Shown: piece by piece, positions 1-11,062 of the stretch
Layout: every line of letters begins with the position of its first letter
Position numbering within the stretch: position 1 is the first letter of the stretch
Source of the DNA: Bigelowiella natans CCMP2755
Lineage: Eukaryota > Cercozoa > Chlorarachniophyceae
Length of the DNA: 64,000 bases
Assembly: GCA_000320545.1 (NCBI GenBank)
Contig: ADNK01001082.1
Location: 62,001 to 126,000 of the forward strand
Direction of reading: 5' to 3'
Notes under the pieces: generated by a model
What the model was told of the DNA's origin: nothing
Databases searched by the model: none
What the model saw: only the letters and a program-made list of their open reading frames with translations
Position numbers and translations under genes: made by a program

Positions 1-32
<32 letters not shown>

Positions 33-60
33 GTGTGTGTGTGTGTATGTGTGTGTATGT
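1..60. repeat. TA/TG microsatellite at the window edge
   Basis: An uninterrupted (TA)n run of about 30 bases is followed by TG-rich sequence with ATG interruptions. It is plain simple sequence and probably lies in an intron of the minus-strand gene at the left edge. Confidence 0.9.
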
Positions 61-138
61 GTATTTGTAAATTTACGTAAAAGGAAGAGAGAAAGCTGTG
101 TCGTTACATTGTATTAGAATTACTTTTTCGAAGTCTAC

Positions 139-626
139 CTTCATAATGGATGTAGTACTCCCACCCATGTTCCACCTCCTTAGTTGGAGGTAGCGTGCCA
201 CCGCCAGGGGCAATCTTGGCCTCCACCTTAACAGGTCGTCGTTCTGTTCATGCCGTACAACGTGTGTGTTTTTCTTCTAGTTATATAATTTATTTCGAAT
301 GTCAATCACTGATAAACGAGTGTTTTCGTAGTTAGAGTTTATTTTTATTTCTGTAACTGGCAATGATAATTATATTAGTGGAGTTGCTAAGTAAAACATA
401 TTTTTTCTTACGGAAAATCTGGCATGGATGGATGACTGTCCCCCCTCCCGTTTCCTTTTCCGCCCTTTAAAGACAAAATTTAAAAATTCTCGGAATACAT
501 TTGCAACCCATTAAGATATGACCAATCAATTCACTGTCGCTGTGCAACTAACTATTTTAATCTCAAATATGATCCGCGGCGTTTATTCATACGTGCGCGT
601 GTGCATGCATTGCGTACTCCAAGGCT

Positions 627-693
<67 letters not shown>

Positions 694-780
694 TGTGCAT
701 CGCGTGCGTGAGCCTGCGTACCATAGATTGTATTCAAGTGGGATAGGCTTCGTGCTGTCCGAAGGGTCGTACTTCTCCAC
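139..780 (-). CDS. partial chromo-barrel/tudor-knot-like protein (MRG15/MYST type?), two exons visible
   Basis: Two likely minus-strand exons are visible. One runs 780 to 722, with acceptor CCCCAG, donor ATG|GTACGC and phase 2 at its end; it encodes VEKYDPSDSTKPIPLEYNL. The other runs 226 to 139, with acceptor TTAAG and donor GAAG|GTAGAC; it encodes a segment ending in HGWEYYIHYEG. That ending matches the aromatic Y-x-(V/I)-H-Y core of chromo-barrel/tudor-knot domains in MRG15/Eaf3 and MYST acetyltransferases, which bind methylated histone tails. The two exons do not join in phase, so an exon between them was probably missed. The first exon is not resolved and the 3' part lies outside the window. 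The gene would be divergent from UCHL5. The family call rests on one short motif. Confidence 0.4.
628..692. repeat. (TC)n microsatellite, about 65 bp
   Basis: A near-perfect CT/TC dinucleotide run lies between the two candidate exons of the left-edge minus-strand gene, so it is probably intronic. Open frames across it (poly Ser-Leu or Arg-Glu) are artefacts. Confidence 0.9.
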
Positions 781-1626
781 CTGGGGTAAATCAATTCAAT
801 GTTGTCCAAGCTACATTTGGTGCAAGGGATGAAGTCAATCGCAACGAAGTAATTTAACGACCTTTTTTTCCTCCTTCTTTTTCTTTACATTCTGTAAGGT
901 GTATGAAAACAGAACAGCCAGAAGGATGATTTGGGATCCTGCACCATCTAGAGAAATTTGTTTGTGCTACCTTTCGGTTTCCTCCCTTTTGCCCCTTTCT
1001 TTTTATAACTTTCTTTGCCCTTGGCATGTGCTTCGTCTAAACGCGAAACCTTCGCCAATTGCTTCGGAATCCTCTATTTAACTTGCCTTTTGGGGAAAGG
1101 GTTGCGATGGCCGGTCTTCTAAGAGAATGGCGTGTTATTTTCAGATTGAGTTTTATTATATTATCATCTGAATACATCTAAAATATGATGCATTTCCATA
1201 GTACTACTGTGGTAAAAGGGATTTCCTTCCAATAATGCGAATGATATACTTGCTGCGAAGTCCAAAAATGGAATCCATATGAAAAAATATACCTGTTTGA
1301 TCATGGTATACTACCCACATAATACAATTCAGATTTTAGGATTCTCTTTGCATACATCATTTGATTACTATGATAGAGTTTAACAGAATTTAGTGATAAG
1401 ATCGATATATTATTTTCTACTTTCCATTTTCACACGGCCATTTTGCGGTCTCGAAATGACATAAGATCTCTGGAGTTCCATTGGGCTTTTTCAGTTCCCG
1501 TATGCAATCTTAATACGACATCATGAGAGTCACACTAATGAGAAAATAGGAAGACATTTTGTGAGGTAGAGAATATAATCGGACGGCTTCTCGGGAATAA
1601 TAGAATCTGACGCATATAACTGGAAA
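781..1626. promoter_or_regulatory. divergent intergenic region upstream of UCHL5
   Basis: This AT-rich stretch lies between the last recognisable minus-strand exon and the UCHL5 start codon at 1627. It must hold the UCHL5 promoter and probably the first exon of the minus-strand neighbour. I see no convincing coding segment or named motif. Confidence 0.4.
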
Positions 1627-3612
1627 ATGGCGCAGAGCTGGTGCACGATCGAGTCCGATCCGGGTATCTTTGTTTCTTTCCAGCGATCTGAAACCAATAA
1701 GGAATATTTAGTATCCCGTATTTTTTTGGGGTGGGGGAAATTGAATTCTAGATCCCTTTTGTGTTCCAAAATGACAACTTCGCCTCCCTCACAGGGAATG
1801 CCGTCAGCTGAAAAAAATCCTTATTGAAAAACTTAGAACCTGTATAACCTCTAGGCGTATTCACTGAGCTAATTCAACGCATCGGTGTGAAGGGGGTACA
1901 GGTGGAAGAAGTTTATCATCTTTCTGATGAGACGCTCGACAGCTTGAAGTACCTTAAGTTTCTTTCTAGCCTTCAAACTTCCTCTTAGCCTTTAAACTCT
2001 CACTCTTCCTCACTCTCTTGATAGTGGGGTTCTAATCACAAACTATGTGGATTCTGAAAATCTCTACTTTTTTACTGATGAATTAATTCCCCCTCCTTAG
2101 ACCTATCCATGGCTTGATCTTCCTCTTCAAGTGGGTGAAAGATGATGCAAGTGATAGGAAATTGCTTAAGGACGGGGCTCCGGGAGTTTTCTTTGCAAAG
2201 CAGGTTCAAACAGTTACATCTATATTTTGACTACTGTGCGTGTCAGTAAGGAAAGGAATCAGTGCAACCGACTGGACGATACATTGCTGATACGCTTGTT
2301 CTCCCCTTAATCCAGATGGTCCAAAACGCTTGTGCAACACAGGCAATTGTGTCAGTGTTGATGAATGCAGAGGGTGTTGAATTGGGAAAAGAATTATCGC
2401 GAATAAAAGATTTTGCTTGCGCCCTTGATCCTACGGTACCCCTTCATTTAGCAGAATGATGCTAGTGCGCTTTTTATTAGCTAAATATGCTATCCTTCCA
2501 TGTCTCCCCTCCCACAGATGATTGGTCAGATTATTGGACAGGACACGGTTTTAAGAGAGGTTCACAATAGTTTCTCAAGGTAGCATAATAGAGTAATCAA
2601 AATCATTATCGTCGTCATCGATGTCATCGTTCATCAATTTGTGCCTACGCTTCAGGCCAGAGCCATTTATGATCGAGCCGGATGAAAAGAGTAGCGAAAC
2701 TGAGGATGCATTCCACTTCATCGGCTATGTTCCTGTAGGCAATAAGTTGTATGAACTAGACGGCCTACAGCCTGGTCCGATTGAAATCGGTATGATTCTA
2801 CTTGCTCGATTTCCTCTATTACTACTACCATCTTTGTCAATTATCATCGCCATAATAATTTTCTTTCTCATTAAGGCGAGGTGAAGGACGGCAACTGGCT
2901 CAGAGTCGCCAAGCCTGCTATCGAGAAGCGCATCCAGAAATATAGCCAGAAAGAGATCCGATTCAACCTTTTAGCGATCGTCAAGGACCGGCAAGAAGTG
3001 AGTTCAGATGCGCATGGCCATCGCTATCGACCAACGCCAACACACTCACTCTTCCTTGTACGTCTTATCGCGCAATCTAACCAGGTGTACCAGGAGGAAG
3101 TAAAAAAACTCCAAGCTTCACTTTCAGGTTTGTTGGATGATCGATGAAATAATGACGGGGTGATGATGTGAAAAAATGTGGATGATCCGAGTAACCTCAA
3201 TTAATCATATCAATATCCGCTAAAGCAGCAGGTTCCGAGGAAGAGGGTAAAATCAAGGCGGAAATTGCTGAATTTGAACAAAAGATCGAGCAAGAGAAGC
3301 AAAAGCACCAGAAATGGAAGGTCAAAAGGGAGTTGGAGAGTTAGAGAGTTGGAATGGATAGCAAATAGCACCCAAGATGACTGCATTACCTTCAGCTTTT
3401 ACTCTCCCATCCTAGACGGTTCTCCTTACATTATGAACACATATCAGGAGGAAAATGTTAGACGCAAGCATAATTTTATTCCGTTCGTGTTCCACCTCCT
3501 CAAGGAGCTAGCTGCCAAAGGAAAGCTTGACAGCATAGTGGATGCAGCACAGAAGCAAGCTGAAGAACGTATGGATGCTGCATCGAAAAAGGCGAAGCAA
3601 AGTAAAGCATGA
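1627..3612 (+). CDS. UCHL5: ubiquitin carboxyl-terminal hydrolase UCH37/UCHL5 (peptidase C12)
   Basis: Ten exons: 1627-1663, 1855-1948, 2101-2203, 2316-2435, 2518-2579, 2656-2789, 2876-2997, 3085-3127, 3226-3320 and 3448-3612. Phases close to give 324 aa, against 329 for human UCHL5. The start is the ATG before WCTIESDPG, the classic UCH N-terminus. The catalytic triad is visible: Cys in QNACATQA (exon 4), His in DAFHFIGY and Asp in LYELDGLQ (exon 6). The C-terminal region has the UCH37-type helical tail with the conserved [11 protein letters not shown] segment, which in the family mediates proteasome (Rpn13) or INO80 docking. The protein removes ubiquitin from chain ends at the proteasome. 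The acceptor of exon 9 is ambiguous between 3226, 3229 and 3232, all in the same phase. The identity is secure. Confidence 0.94.
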
Positions 3613-3639
3613 TCAAACAAGACATAGGTACTCTACGGA

Positions 3640-6010
3640 GCAGGGTTCTTTGCAACAACGACCCTACAGTTCAGCATCCTTGTTTACTGCACTGCTGCGA
3701 TTATATGGCTACGTGTGCAGTTAACTCATTATGAACATTCGTGATGATGCACACCGCGGACTCATTGACTATCGTCGTCGTGACATCTTAACTAGGCCCA
3801 GTGGTGGTGATAACATGTCGACACATCGCACACACGTTTAGCTGCACGTCGACTAGAACGTGCCGCGCTGTCTGCGCGCATGCTAGCATGTCAGGCGCAA
3901 CTAGGCAAGATGAGAAAAGATTGTGAGACATACATGTCGTACATTTCCCAGCACATGCATGTTTGGACCCACAACGCACTGTCTATAGTCTATCTAGCTG
4001 TCATACCTGCCAGGGTGGTGACCCCAGGCCTTGCCATGGCATGCAGCTGCTGCGCGCTGCGGCCGCGACTCACACACACGAATTTGCGTTCACCAAGCTA
4101 GCAAGCTCACACGATGCCACGATGATGTGCTGATGTGGCTGGAAGCGCTTGGCTGCCATGCACACTCGTGAACGTGTGCGTGCACGTGTCTGAAGGCAGG
4201 GTGACAAGGTGTCCGTGCGTGACGAATTCGTCACGCTTTTCGATGCACGATCAAACGTGCAATTCAGAGCCATTCACCATTGCAATGATGCAGCACCCAT
4301 CTGCACCTTTCGGAAAACACATCTCAACCACCACACGCTAGCACGCCCAGTTTCATCACTCGTGGCCAGGGTGACGGCGTGTGAACGCAAGTGAAGTTTG
4401 TCGTCACACACGATCGTGGAGGTGTCGTCAACACCTGGCTAGCTGGCCATCAATGAAACGTGGGGTGTGAACGGATTCCCACCAAACTTTTTTTCTGACT
4501 TTCTTTTGATGTTTCAACACACACTTCAACAAAAAATCGGTCTGCTCTTGACCCCCCCCCCCCCCCCCCCCCCCCCGGCACACGTGCACACATGCAATGA
4601 CGACGTACGAGGGGGGGCTAGGGGGGGGGGGGAGGACTCAGCTTTTTGGTTCTGCTTCGACCTGCACACAAGTCCATCAAACCCGGCAACGACGGGGTTG
4701 TGAACAGTGCAGCGCTTTGCGACGCGCTTTGAAGCAGCAGGCAGTTGCAGTTGGGCAAAGAAAAGTCATCAGAACTTGTCCGATGGCCAAACCTGAAAAA
4801 ATGACCGAAATGTTGACCAAAATGTCCATTTTCAAGGCCTCAAAGTGTGAAAATTCACACCCGTTGTGCAGCGGATGCACGCTGCGCGTTTGTTCTCTGC
4901 CACATTTTGAATGCTTTTGCGTGTGCGTTTGACCAAATGTGACATGCACGAAAAATTTCAAAGAAATGCGAGCAAATCCAATGTCCATTGCATCACATGA
5001 CGCGCTTGGTCGCGCGCAAAAGCTTCCGAATGCACATTCTGGCGATTCTTTGCAGGTTTGACGGACTTGTGGCACCGCATCAGCGTGTTTGTTGCATGCA
5101 CCAATGACTGAAATTTCAACAAAAGCTGGCTGGCGCTGCGCAAAATTCGCATCGCAACGCTGCGCGCGCATGCGCGTTTTTCAGCTGATCGAGCCTGTCT
5201 AGCTGTGTGCAGCGTGCGCCAAAAAACGTTTTTCCGTGCATTGTTTTTTCGTTGAAAGGTTCGCGATGTCAAATCACACACTTGCACGCACTTTGCAAGA
5301 GTTTTCTGGGTGAAAAAAATTTTTGACCCAGAGTGAGCGCGACACCCCTAGACCCCCCGACCCTGCTAGCCTGGCTAGCTGGCAGGTGTGTCACAGTGTG
5401 TACCAGTCTAGCAGTGTAGCACATGCTAGCTAGCTGTCATGTGCTAGTGTGTCCTGCTCTAGCTACTGTGTGTCTAGCTTGCAGATCGATGTGGAACAGC
5501 TGACAGTAGTGCTAGCTACACAGCTATGGAGCATTCCACTGTGACTTCGTCGCATGCTAGAATGGCACTGCTAGACGCACTGTGCACAGCACTGTGGTCA
5601 TGCGGCTGTCAGCTAATTGCAAGCACTCTAGACTGGATTTAGCTAGTTAGCGGCACTAGCTAGCTAGGGCAACATGGCATGCGTGCGCGCGGTGAACATG
5701 CATGCTAGCATGTCTAGCTAGCTAGCTAGCTAGATCGTGCACCGCACTACCGCATGCCTAGATGCGTACGTACATTGTCATCTAGACACAGCGCTCGCAT
5801 GGATCGAATTATTGATGCCTTGTTGTTGTGCATCACTAGATCACATCAGCAGGTCACCGTAGTTTGAGACACGTACGTACACCATGGACGCACATGCACT
5901 GTGTGTACGTATTTGTGTCTCTTACGCCGTAGTCATGTCTGCTCGAGCGTGCTACTGTCACACTACGCTAGCGTGCTAGTGTGGCTTCGCATGCGCTGAG
6001 CGGCGTGCGC
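3640..6010. other. CTAG/GCTAGC-rich island 1 at a convergent junction
   Basis: This intergenic block lies between the 3' ends of UCHL5 (+) and the phytotransferrin gene (-). It is packed with CTAG, GCTAGC, GCATGC, TGTGTGC and GCGCGC words. The densest part is 5330-5800; for example 5700-5735 holds six CTAGs. A middle section (about 4440-5330) is rich in GCGCAAAA-like and TGTGAAAATTC-like words. Long open frames here (for example the minus-strand frame 4677-5171) lack splice signals and homology and look like chance. Function is unknown. Confidence 0.8.
4553..4632. repeat. poly-C tract followed by poly-G tract
   Basis: A run of about 24 C (4553-4576) is followed about 30 bases later by GGGGGGG (from about 4611) and a run of about 12 G (to 4632). 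The tracts could pair as a hairpin, or the G tract could fold as a G-quadruplex. Run length may be unreliable in assembly. Confidence 0.75.
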
Positions 6011-6368
6011 AACTTGATAACAATACACATCAACTAATGTGCACATGTTTCACGCAGATAGACACGATGTGTTCAAGTGTTTATTAAATCCTAACGCTCG
6101 TCCACAATTTCTAACAAGAGGTAGCTATCAACAATTGGGATCTACGTGCTTCCTGGCTATTCTGACATCGGATGGTGAAATTTATTGCGACGACATTGGA
6201 GGTCGGACAAAATTTAGGCCAGTGTCACTCACAACATTATGCTTGTTTCACAAAGTTGGTTGTACATATTACCGGGTATGCCATAGAGCAAATTTAGCCA
6301 CTCTATTTCGAATGATGGTTGAGTATTTACGGCTTGAAATAAATTCCAAATGATCGTGATTGTTTTCA

Positions 6369-8433
6369 TCATACAACATCGGTTCCCTGTCCATTAGGGT
6401 TGTTACTTCCTGCAACAGATGCCATTGCCACCGAACTATTATACTCACCCTTCTGCTCTTCTTCCTTAAACTTGGTATATCTTTCGGCTCTTTTTCCAAA
6501 GTAGAACATGCCAGCGGCAACTACAAGTAGGATGACTACGATCGCAAACACAATCCCAAAAATCTCGCTCGCCGACAAGTCGTCGTTATCTTCATCGCTC
6601 TTCACCTCTAGTGCAGGATCTTTGCATGCCTCCATACCAGGGAACACCACACCATTTTCTTGAAACTCTCCGACGTCCGAGCATTTGATATTCATACAAG
6701 AGTAAACGGACTCAAACATTGTCTTGACCTTTACGTATCCATCCGCAACAGGCGAGTTGTTGGCACTATTCCATATCATATTTTCGCGGATCATCCGAGC
6801 AGTGTTGGCGTCGCAAAAGTGGACTTGAGGCAGGACCGCTGCCGTGAAGGCCCATCCCTCAGCCACCTGCTTGGCATCGGAGACTCCATTCTCAGGGTCA
6901 GCACGGTACACATACCTCAACGCGCCTTGGAGCAAAGGAACTGTCATTTTATTTATGATTTCATCTTTGGTCGCAGCGGCGGCGTCACATTGCCCAGCTA
7001 TGATCTGTTGTTGCCCACGATTGAAGAGTGTGATAATTTCGTCATTCACTCTCGCCCTTTGTGTGCCATCTACGCATGTCCCGAACTGAGAACAGCGTTT
7101 CTCAGCGAGGGCATACGTTAGCCTTCCGCTTCCAGACCCGTCCTTGCCTTCTAAGCTACCCGCGTAGAACGCCCAAGCTTCATCCCACGCGTGGACTGAG
7201 CCGCCATTGTACGATATGTCGTTTCTCACACAGTCGTCAATTGCGTCTTCCATTTCCCATACCGTGTACATCCAGATGTTCTGGTACGCGGATCCCTTTT
7301 TACACAGCTCTTTGCGTGTAATTTCAGGGGCTCCTGCGAGTTCTCCAGTGCCTAAACATGCTGCCGATGTGAACCTGTCCGCGTAGTCTATGGACCCCCA
7401 GTAAAGTTGGTACTTGCTGAACAATGCCTTTCCCGCCATCTTCGCTGCTCCAGTCGAAAAACCCTTGATTGTACGGATGGTGCCTCCGCTCTTGAATGAG
7501 TTGCCTCCTTGGGAGTACGCTCTGTAAGCTTCAGCAAAATCCCCATTGGATAGCGCAACCTCTAGGTCGCGCTGATCCAGATCGATCTTGCTATGCGGAA
7601 CGACATTTGTCTTTGCATTGTAACCAGCTAGGGTGTCAACACAGGGTTCCATACCTGGAGCAAATGACTGGCCATCGGCCCCAATAAGACCTCCTACATC
7701 AGCGCAGGTGATGCCTAAGCACTCGTATACGCTCTCAAACTGTCGCTTGGTGAACTGATACCCGTCCGTCAACGCAGATGGAGCATTCCAGATCATGTTC
7801 TCTTCGATCTCATTAGCAGCGATGGAGTTGCATTGGTTAATGAGAGGAAGGACGGCAGCAGTAAACGCCCATCCCTCTGCTCTATCTTTGGTTGTGCTCG
7901 ACTGCAATGGGCCATTAGGATCGGATCGGTACACATATCGTAGTGCTCCCTGAATCAGAGGAATCACCATCTTTGTTGCGATCATATCCATTGTGCTCTG
8001 TAGGGCAGTACACTGCCCAGCAAGAATCTGACTCTGTCCGGTCTGGAATAGTGTAAGTAGCTCCGCATTGACTTTAGCATCGCTCTTGATCGTCGTAGTC
8101 TGTTTGACCAGGGGCACTGATGCCGGTGCTGCACGTGCCGAACTGTGGGCATCGCTTCTCTGCCAACGCGTGCAAGAGGTATCCTTTGCTGGATCCATCA
8201 ACGCCTTCCAAGCTCCCGGTGTAAAAAGCCCAAGCCTCGTCCCAAGCAACAGCTGCACCGCCATTGTTCGTGATGTCGCCGGAAAGGCAGTCATTTACAG
8301 CATCCTAAGTAATGGTAGTGATATCATTGAGTACTAGTCGTTAGCATATTACGCAACGATGGTGACTACGAAGAGGCGATTTTAAATCTCAAACACGACG
8401 ACCCACAAACATGAGCGCGCGCGCACATACACA

Positions 8434-8470
<37 letters not shown>

Positions 8471-9698
8471 GCATCTCCCAGATGACGTACATCCAGATGT
8501 TTTGGTATACAGAACCCTTCTTACAAAACTGTTTCAAGGTCTCAGTATCTGCGCCTGTGAACATCCCCGTGGCAACTCCCTGGCACGCCAGCCCGGTAAA
8601 CTTGTCCGCATAGTCGTACTGAGGAGAGTTGTCTGAGTTGCGCTTGGCTCCCCAGTAGTTGGCGAATGTGACGAAGCGTGAGTTGTTACCGGTAACCATC
8701 TTCGGGAAAGCGCCTGTTGAGAATCCTTGTATTGTTCTAATAGCCCCACTGCCCTTTACCGAGTTGCCTCCAACTGAATACGATGTGTATGCAGCGGAGA
8801 AGTTATCGCTGCTCAGTGCGGTCTCGATTGCTCTCTGGTCGAGGTCGATCTCACTATGTTCGGTTACATCGGTTAATGCTCGATATCCAGCTAGCCGACT
8901 AATGCATGGCTCCATTCCAGGAAGATATGATGTACCATTCTCATTCAACAGACCTCCCACATCCTTGCAGGAGATGCCTAAGCACTCATATACGCTCTCA
9001 AACTGTCGCTTGGTGAACTGATACCCGTCCGTCAACGCAGATGGAGCATTCCAGATCATGTTCTCTTCGATCTCATTAGCAGCGGTGGAGTTGCATTGGT
9101 TAATGAGAGGAAGGACGGCAGCAGTAAACGCCCATCCCTCTGCTCTATCTTTGGTTGTGCTCGACTGCAATGGGCCATTAGGATCGGATCGGTACACATA
9201 TCGTAGTGCTCCCTGAATCAGAGGAATCACCATCTTTGTTGCGATCATATCCATTGTGCTCTGTAGGGCAGTACACTGCCCAGCAAGAATCTGACTCTGT
9301 CCGGTCTGGAATAGTGTAAGTAGCTCCGCATTGACTTTAGCATCGCTCTTGATCGTCGTAGTCTGGCTAGCTCCACTAGTGGTTACGGTGGTGCTGCACG
9401 TGCCGAACTGTGGGCATCGCTTCTCTGCCAACGCGTGCAAGAGGTATCCTTTGCTGGATCCATCAACGCCTTCCAAGCTCCCGGTGTAAAAAGCCCAAGC
9501 CTCGTCCCAAGCAACAGCTGCACCGCCATTGTTCGTGATGTCGCCGGAAAGGCAGTCATTTACAGCATCCTAAGTAATGGTAGTGATATCATTGAGTACT
9601 AGTCGTTAGCATATTACGCAACGATGGTGACTACGAAGAGGCGATTTTAAATCTCAAACACGACGACCCACAAACATGAGCGCGCGCGCACATACACA

Positions 9699-9733
<35 letters not shown>

Positions 9734-10238
9734 GCATCTCCCAGATGACGTACATCCAGATGTTTTGGTATACAGAACCCTTCTTACAAAACTGTTTCAA
9801 GGTCTCAGTATCTGCGCCTGTGAACATCCCCGTGGCAACTCCCTGGCACGCCAGCCCGGTAAACTTGTCCGCATAGTCGTACTGAGGAGAGTTGTCTGAG
9901 TTGCGCTTGGCTCCCCAGTAGTTGGCGAATGTGACGAAGCGTGAGTTGTTACCGGTAACCATCTTCGGGAAAGCGCCTGTTGAGAATCCTTGTATTGTTC
10001 TAATAGCCCCACTGCCCTTTACCGAGTTGCCTCCAACTGAATACGATGTGTATGCAGCGGAGAAGTTGTCGCTGCTCAGTGCGGTCTCGATTGCTCTCTG
10101 GTCGAGGTCGATCTCACTATGTTCGGTGACGTTAGTACTTGATGTATATCCAGCAAGAGTCTGTGCGTGTATAACAGAAAGAAAGAATACTAGTATCACA
10201 CCCACCATGTTGGGGGGGGACATCTTGCGCCGCATCAT
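6369..10238 (-). CDS. ISIP2A: phytotransferrin (ISIP2A/FEA1-like), three tandem domains, signal peptide and C-terminal TM anchor
   Basis: Three exons on the minus strand: 10238-9732, 9569-8469 and 8304-6369. Exon 1 begins with an N-terminal hydrophobic signal (VGVILVFFLSVIHAQ). Three copies of a module of about 390 aa follow. Each carries the hallmarks of algal phytotransferrins: DYAD(K/R)FT, YQNIWMYVIWEMQ, AWDEAWAFYTGSLEG, LAEKRC-x-QFGTC, PLIQGALRYVYR and AEGWAFTAAVLP. Near the C-terminus is a single TM helix (about 6575-6500) followed by a short cytoplasmic tail. Family role: surface binding of ferric iron with carbonate and endocytic iron uptake, typically induced by iron starvation. Modules 1 and 2 are nearly identical, including their introns with CA repeats; module 3 is diverged. 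Exons 1 and 2 are in frame, but exon 3 changes frame near 8100-8122. This could be a sequencing error, a disabling mutation, or use of an internal acceptor (CAAACAG at about 8098) that restores frame but skips about 70 residues. Confidence 0.88.
7700..10128. repeat. near-identical tandem duplication of about 1.26 kb inside the phytotransferrin gene
   Basis: Unit A is about 7700-8865 and unit B about 8965-10128, offset by 1263-1265 bases. Identity is close to complete through coding and intron sequence alike, including the CA microsatellite (8430-8468 and 9700-9731), which differs slightly in length. Divergence is confined to a linker at 8866-8965 versus 7603-7700 and a short patch at 8099-8122 versus 9364-9388. 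This indicates a recent duplication or ongoing gene conversion. Confidence 0.92.
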
Positions 10239-11062
10239 TATTTCTAGTACTCCGGACTTATAGTTGCGAACTGTTGCACCCTGGTAGCGCGACTGATAGA
10301 TTTTCTCCTGCTATTATTCTTCCATTTTGACATAGCGACAGCGAACGCTATGAGTCGCACAAATGTGAACACAGTGAAATTTGAGCAAATAGAAATTTTC
10401 GAACAAAAAATTATGGCTGTCCAATTAGGCTAATAGGGTACTTATGTGGATCACAGAATGCTCGGTCCCCAACCACCCCTATCATTGAAACCATGCAATT
10501 TTTCGTTGCGACAACACAATTGAAAGATATTTTCAACAAGAAAAGTCCTGAGGACTTCGCAGGGTGGTCACTTCATGCATGCCTGCCTGTTGTGTTGGCC
10601 ACCCTTGGAGCGATTTTCTCTGGATTTAGTCGTTTCCCCCCCGGATTTATCGTAAAATTATGGCGAATTTCGGGATACGTATCTCGCCAGGGCAGGAAAA
10701 GTAGAGGGTTGAAAATTACCTAAAAAGAGAAGGAATTAATTGTGCGACTCGGGCAGACAAATGATGGAGATATGTATGCTACGACAACAAGATATCATCT
10801 ATTATTGTTCAATCAAAATCTGTTTCACAACGGCTATGTGGGTAGGGCAGGAAAGGAAATAGGATGTATTTTAAACATACGACAAGGCGATTAACGCAAT
10901 AACTCGAAACCGACACTTTGAATCACCTGCGAGCACGATTTCGCACCCCCCTACACGAGCCGATCTCCAAAGGGCACCGTAATTGAAGGATGACTTCACT
11001 TTTTTCGTCCAATTCGAGCCTACGATTAGGATCCCGAAGCCAAAATTCCAAGAAGAAATATA
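10239..11062. promoter_or_regulatory. divergent promoter region, phytotransferrin/ankyrin gene
   Basis: This region of about 820 bp lies between two start codons on opposite strands. The hexamer GTCGCA or its complement TGCGAC occurs near 10354, 10505 and 10743. It lacks the CTAG-rich composition of the convergent junctions. The open frame 10493-10723 shows no homology or splice context and is not called as a gene. Confidence 0.5.

Noticed and set aside
518-832. Frames through the TC repeat (poly Ser-Leu/Arg-Glu)
   Set aside because: Microsatellite translation; only 780-722 on the minus strand looks coding.
4677-5171. 164-codon minus-strand open frame
   Set aside because: Lies in the CTAG/GCGC-rich island, is unusually Cys-rich, and has no splice signals or family motif; probably chance in GC-skewed repeat sequence.
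6039-6353. 104-codon plus-strand frame next to the phytotransferrin 3' end
   Set aside because: No homology and located in 3'-flanking sequence of a converging pair; no introns or start context.
6660-7687. Several plus-strand frames antisense to the phytotransferrin
   Set aside because: They are shadows of the conserved minus-strand coding sequence.
10493-10723. 76-codon frame in the divergent promoter
   Set aside because: No recognisable motif; the region behaves as promoter sequence.
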